The notes under the pieces are model-generated. The model saw only the letters and a program-made list of their open reading frames with translations. It did not search any database and was not told the DNA's origin. Shown here one piece after another: positions 62,705-64,000 of a stretch of DNA of 64,000 nucleotides (its first letter is position 1; each line of letters opens with the position of its first letter). A program made the position numbers and the translations under genes. Source of the stretch: Mallotus nudiflorus (taxonomy: Eukaryota > Streptophyta > Magnoliopsida > Malpighiales > Euphorbiaceae); NCBI GenBank assembly GCA_947683625.1, contig CANTUR010000037.1, positions 3,186,501 through 3,250,500 of the forward strand. The letters are read 5' to 3'.

Positions 62705-64000
62705 ATGGCAGGAGGGTTCAATCTTGAGGCATTTAAGACATAGTTAAATGATGAAGTAATAGCAGAAACCCAATCTTTGATGAGGAAGATGATGGGGGAA
62801 ATTACTAAGCTCATTAAGGAGAATCAGCCTGCACAGCTGTCCAATGCGCCACCAATCAATCCGGTAGATCTTAATGAGGAAATCCCAATTAGGGGAAGGA
62901 AAGAAGATGATGTGACAGTACTGGCCAACCCATTAAACCGAAGAAATGTGAACCCAACCAAAGATGTGGGGCAAACTGAGTGGGCTAAAAGCATGACCAA
63001 GGCTATGAACCAAATGCAGATGATGATAAAGGAGAAGGGCATTGCCACCCCCTTAGATTATATCGATCTGAATATGGAAAGGGAAGATGAATCGCTGCCT
63101 TGTAAATTCAAATTCCCCGACATGAAGAAATACACTGGTGCCGAGGATCCCTATTTGCATTTGAAGCAGTACGTCACTTATATGAAAGCCACTGAGCTGA
63201 CTGAGAGCTAGATCATCAAGCAGTTCCCTATTTCACTAGAGGGAGCGCCAATCCGCTGGTACTACACCTTGGAACCACATGTTCAAGCAGATTGGAAGGA
63301 ATTATATGCCACTTTTATCAAGCAATATGGCCTCAATGTTCAGTTAGAGGTATCATTAAGAGATCTACAGAACACCAAGTAGAACTTTAATGAGCCCTTT
63401 GCTGATTACATGACTCGTTAGAGGGGAAAGCTGTCTTTAATGAGACATAGACCTACTGAGTCAGTTCAATTAGTCATGGCAATAGAAGGGTGTGTCCCGA
63501 CATTTTCTAGAAAGCTGAGAGATTTGGGAATCAGAAGCTTCGAAGAATTGTACAGGTTTGGAGTTCAAAAAGAGTTAGACTTGGCTCAAGAGAAGAAATT
63601 CTTCAGATGAAGATCTAGGGACAAGGAAGGAGCTAGTTCGAGCAGTAATGTTTAGATCCATGCCATCCAACCACTAGGCAACAACGTACAAATTAATGTA
63701 GTCAGACAACCTCAAAGATTTTCTAATCTAGGACCCCCTCTATCTAAGGTTCTTGACAAGCTTATTAAGAAGAACCTGCTGTGACATTTACCTTTATAAT
63801 AACCCTTACCCGGTGCTAACCCAAAGCTTTTTTGTAAATTTCACCAGACCATTGGACATGACACTGATAGTTGCACCTGATTAAAGCATGAAATCTAAGA
63901 CCTGATAGACTCAAGCAAGATTACTAACCCAGAAACTAGAATGCCAAATACACAAACCAACCCCTTACCTAATTATCGAAATGTACCACCACTAAATGCA
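62705..64000 (+). pseudogene. Gag of a Tat/Ogre-type Ty3/gypsy element, decayed, cut by the window end
   Basis: From ATG 62705 the frame reads MAGGFNLEAFKT-stop, then QSLMRKMMGEITKLIKENQ, KFPDMKKYTGAEDPYLHLK, YVTYMKATELTES-stop, IKQFPISLEGAPIRWYYTL, LYATFIKQYGLNVQLEVSLR. The late part gives LSKVLDKLIKKNLL and KFHQTIGHDTDSC followed by LKHEI.DLIDS, the hallmark order of Tat/Ogre Gag proteins. At least eight in-frame stops are seen, most explained by CAG or TGG to TAG or CGA to TGA. Pol, if present, lies beyond the right edge. Confidence 0.85.

Noticed and set aside
1..64000. CRISPR arrays, bacterial operons, rRNA or intact tRNA genes
   Set aside because: None seen. The repeats are transposon-derived or simple, and tRNA-like boxes occur only in SINE-like insertions.

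Overview
The window looks like AT-rich, repeat-dense nuclear DNA from a eudicot plant. The evidence is one intron-containing host gene of plant type (APE2), several classes of plant LTR retrotransposons with intact target-site duplications (TSDs), tRNA-derived SINEs and MITEs. The species cannot be named from the sequence.

Layout, left to right. 1-3041: 5' part of a decayed Ty1/copia element (minus strand), its gag split by a 2.07-kb solo LTR of a Tat/Ogre-like family. 3.0-8.7 kb: AT-rich DNA with a 54-bp tandem repeat, two MITE candidates and a short SINE. 8.68-9.51 kb: a second copia remnant (RT end and RNase H), cut by a Ty3/gypsy Tekay/Del-type element on the minus strand (9509-23977). 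That element carries a same-family solo LTR (17671-20731) next to its primer-binding site. 24-28.8 kb: intergenic DNA with two related SINEs and a 0.9-kb foldback. 28791-32368 (minus): APE2, the only complete host gene, ten coding exons, 614 codons. 32.8-35 kb: hAT transposase remnant, a MITE and a broken two-exon fragment of eIF3h. 35204-60806: an old LTR element without recognisable coding sequence. Nested in it are a complete 11.47-kb Tekay/Del element (39470-50939), an Athila-like LTR candidate that itself holds a diverged Tekay-family solo LTR (51216-54611), and a 3-kb MULE-like insertion with a possible captured host fragment. 60.8-64 kb: LTR end, primer-binding site and decayed gag of a Tat/Ogre-type element that runs off the right edge.

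Four Tekay/Del-family insertions allow comparison. All LTR copies share an unusual internal plan: GC-richer blocks bounded by splice-like GT/AG signals, separated by AT-rich stretches, plus a pair of tandem hairpins whose stems appear to covary. This possible spliced, structured leader is the most promising undescribed feature. Stops in the retroelement ORFs are mostly CAG, TGG or CGA changed to TAG or TGA, as expected from deamination of methylated cytosine.

Insertion order from nesting: copia remnants are oldest, then the minus-strand Tekay element and its nested solo LTR on the left. On the right, the 25-kb old LTR element came first, followed by its nested insertions. The full-length Tekay element looks youngest, with LTRs differing mainly by scattered transitions and one 13-bp indel. 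No identity values were computed.
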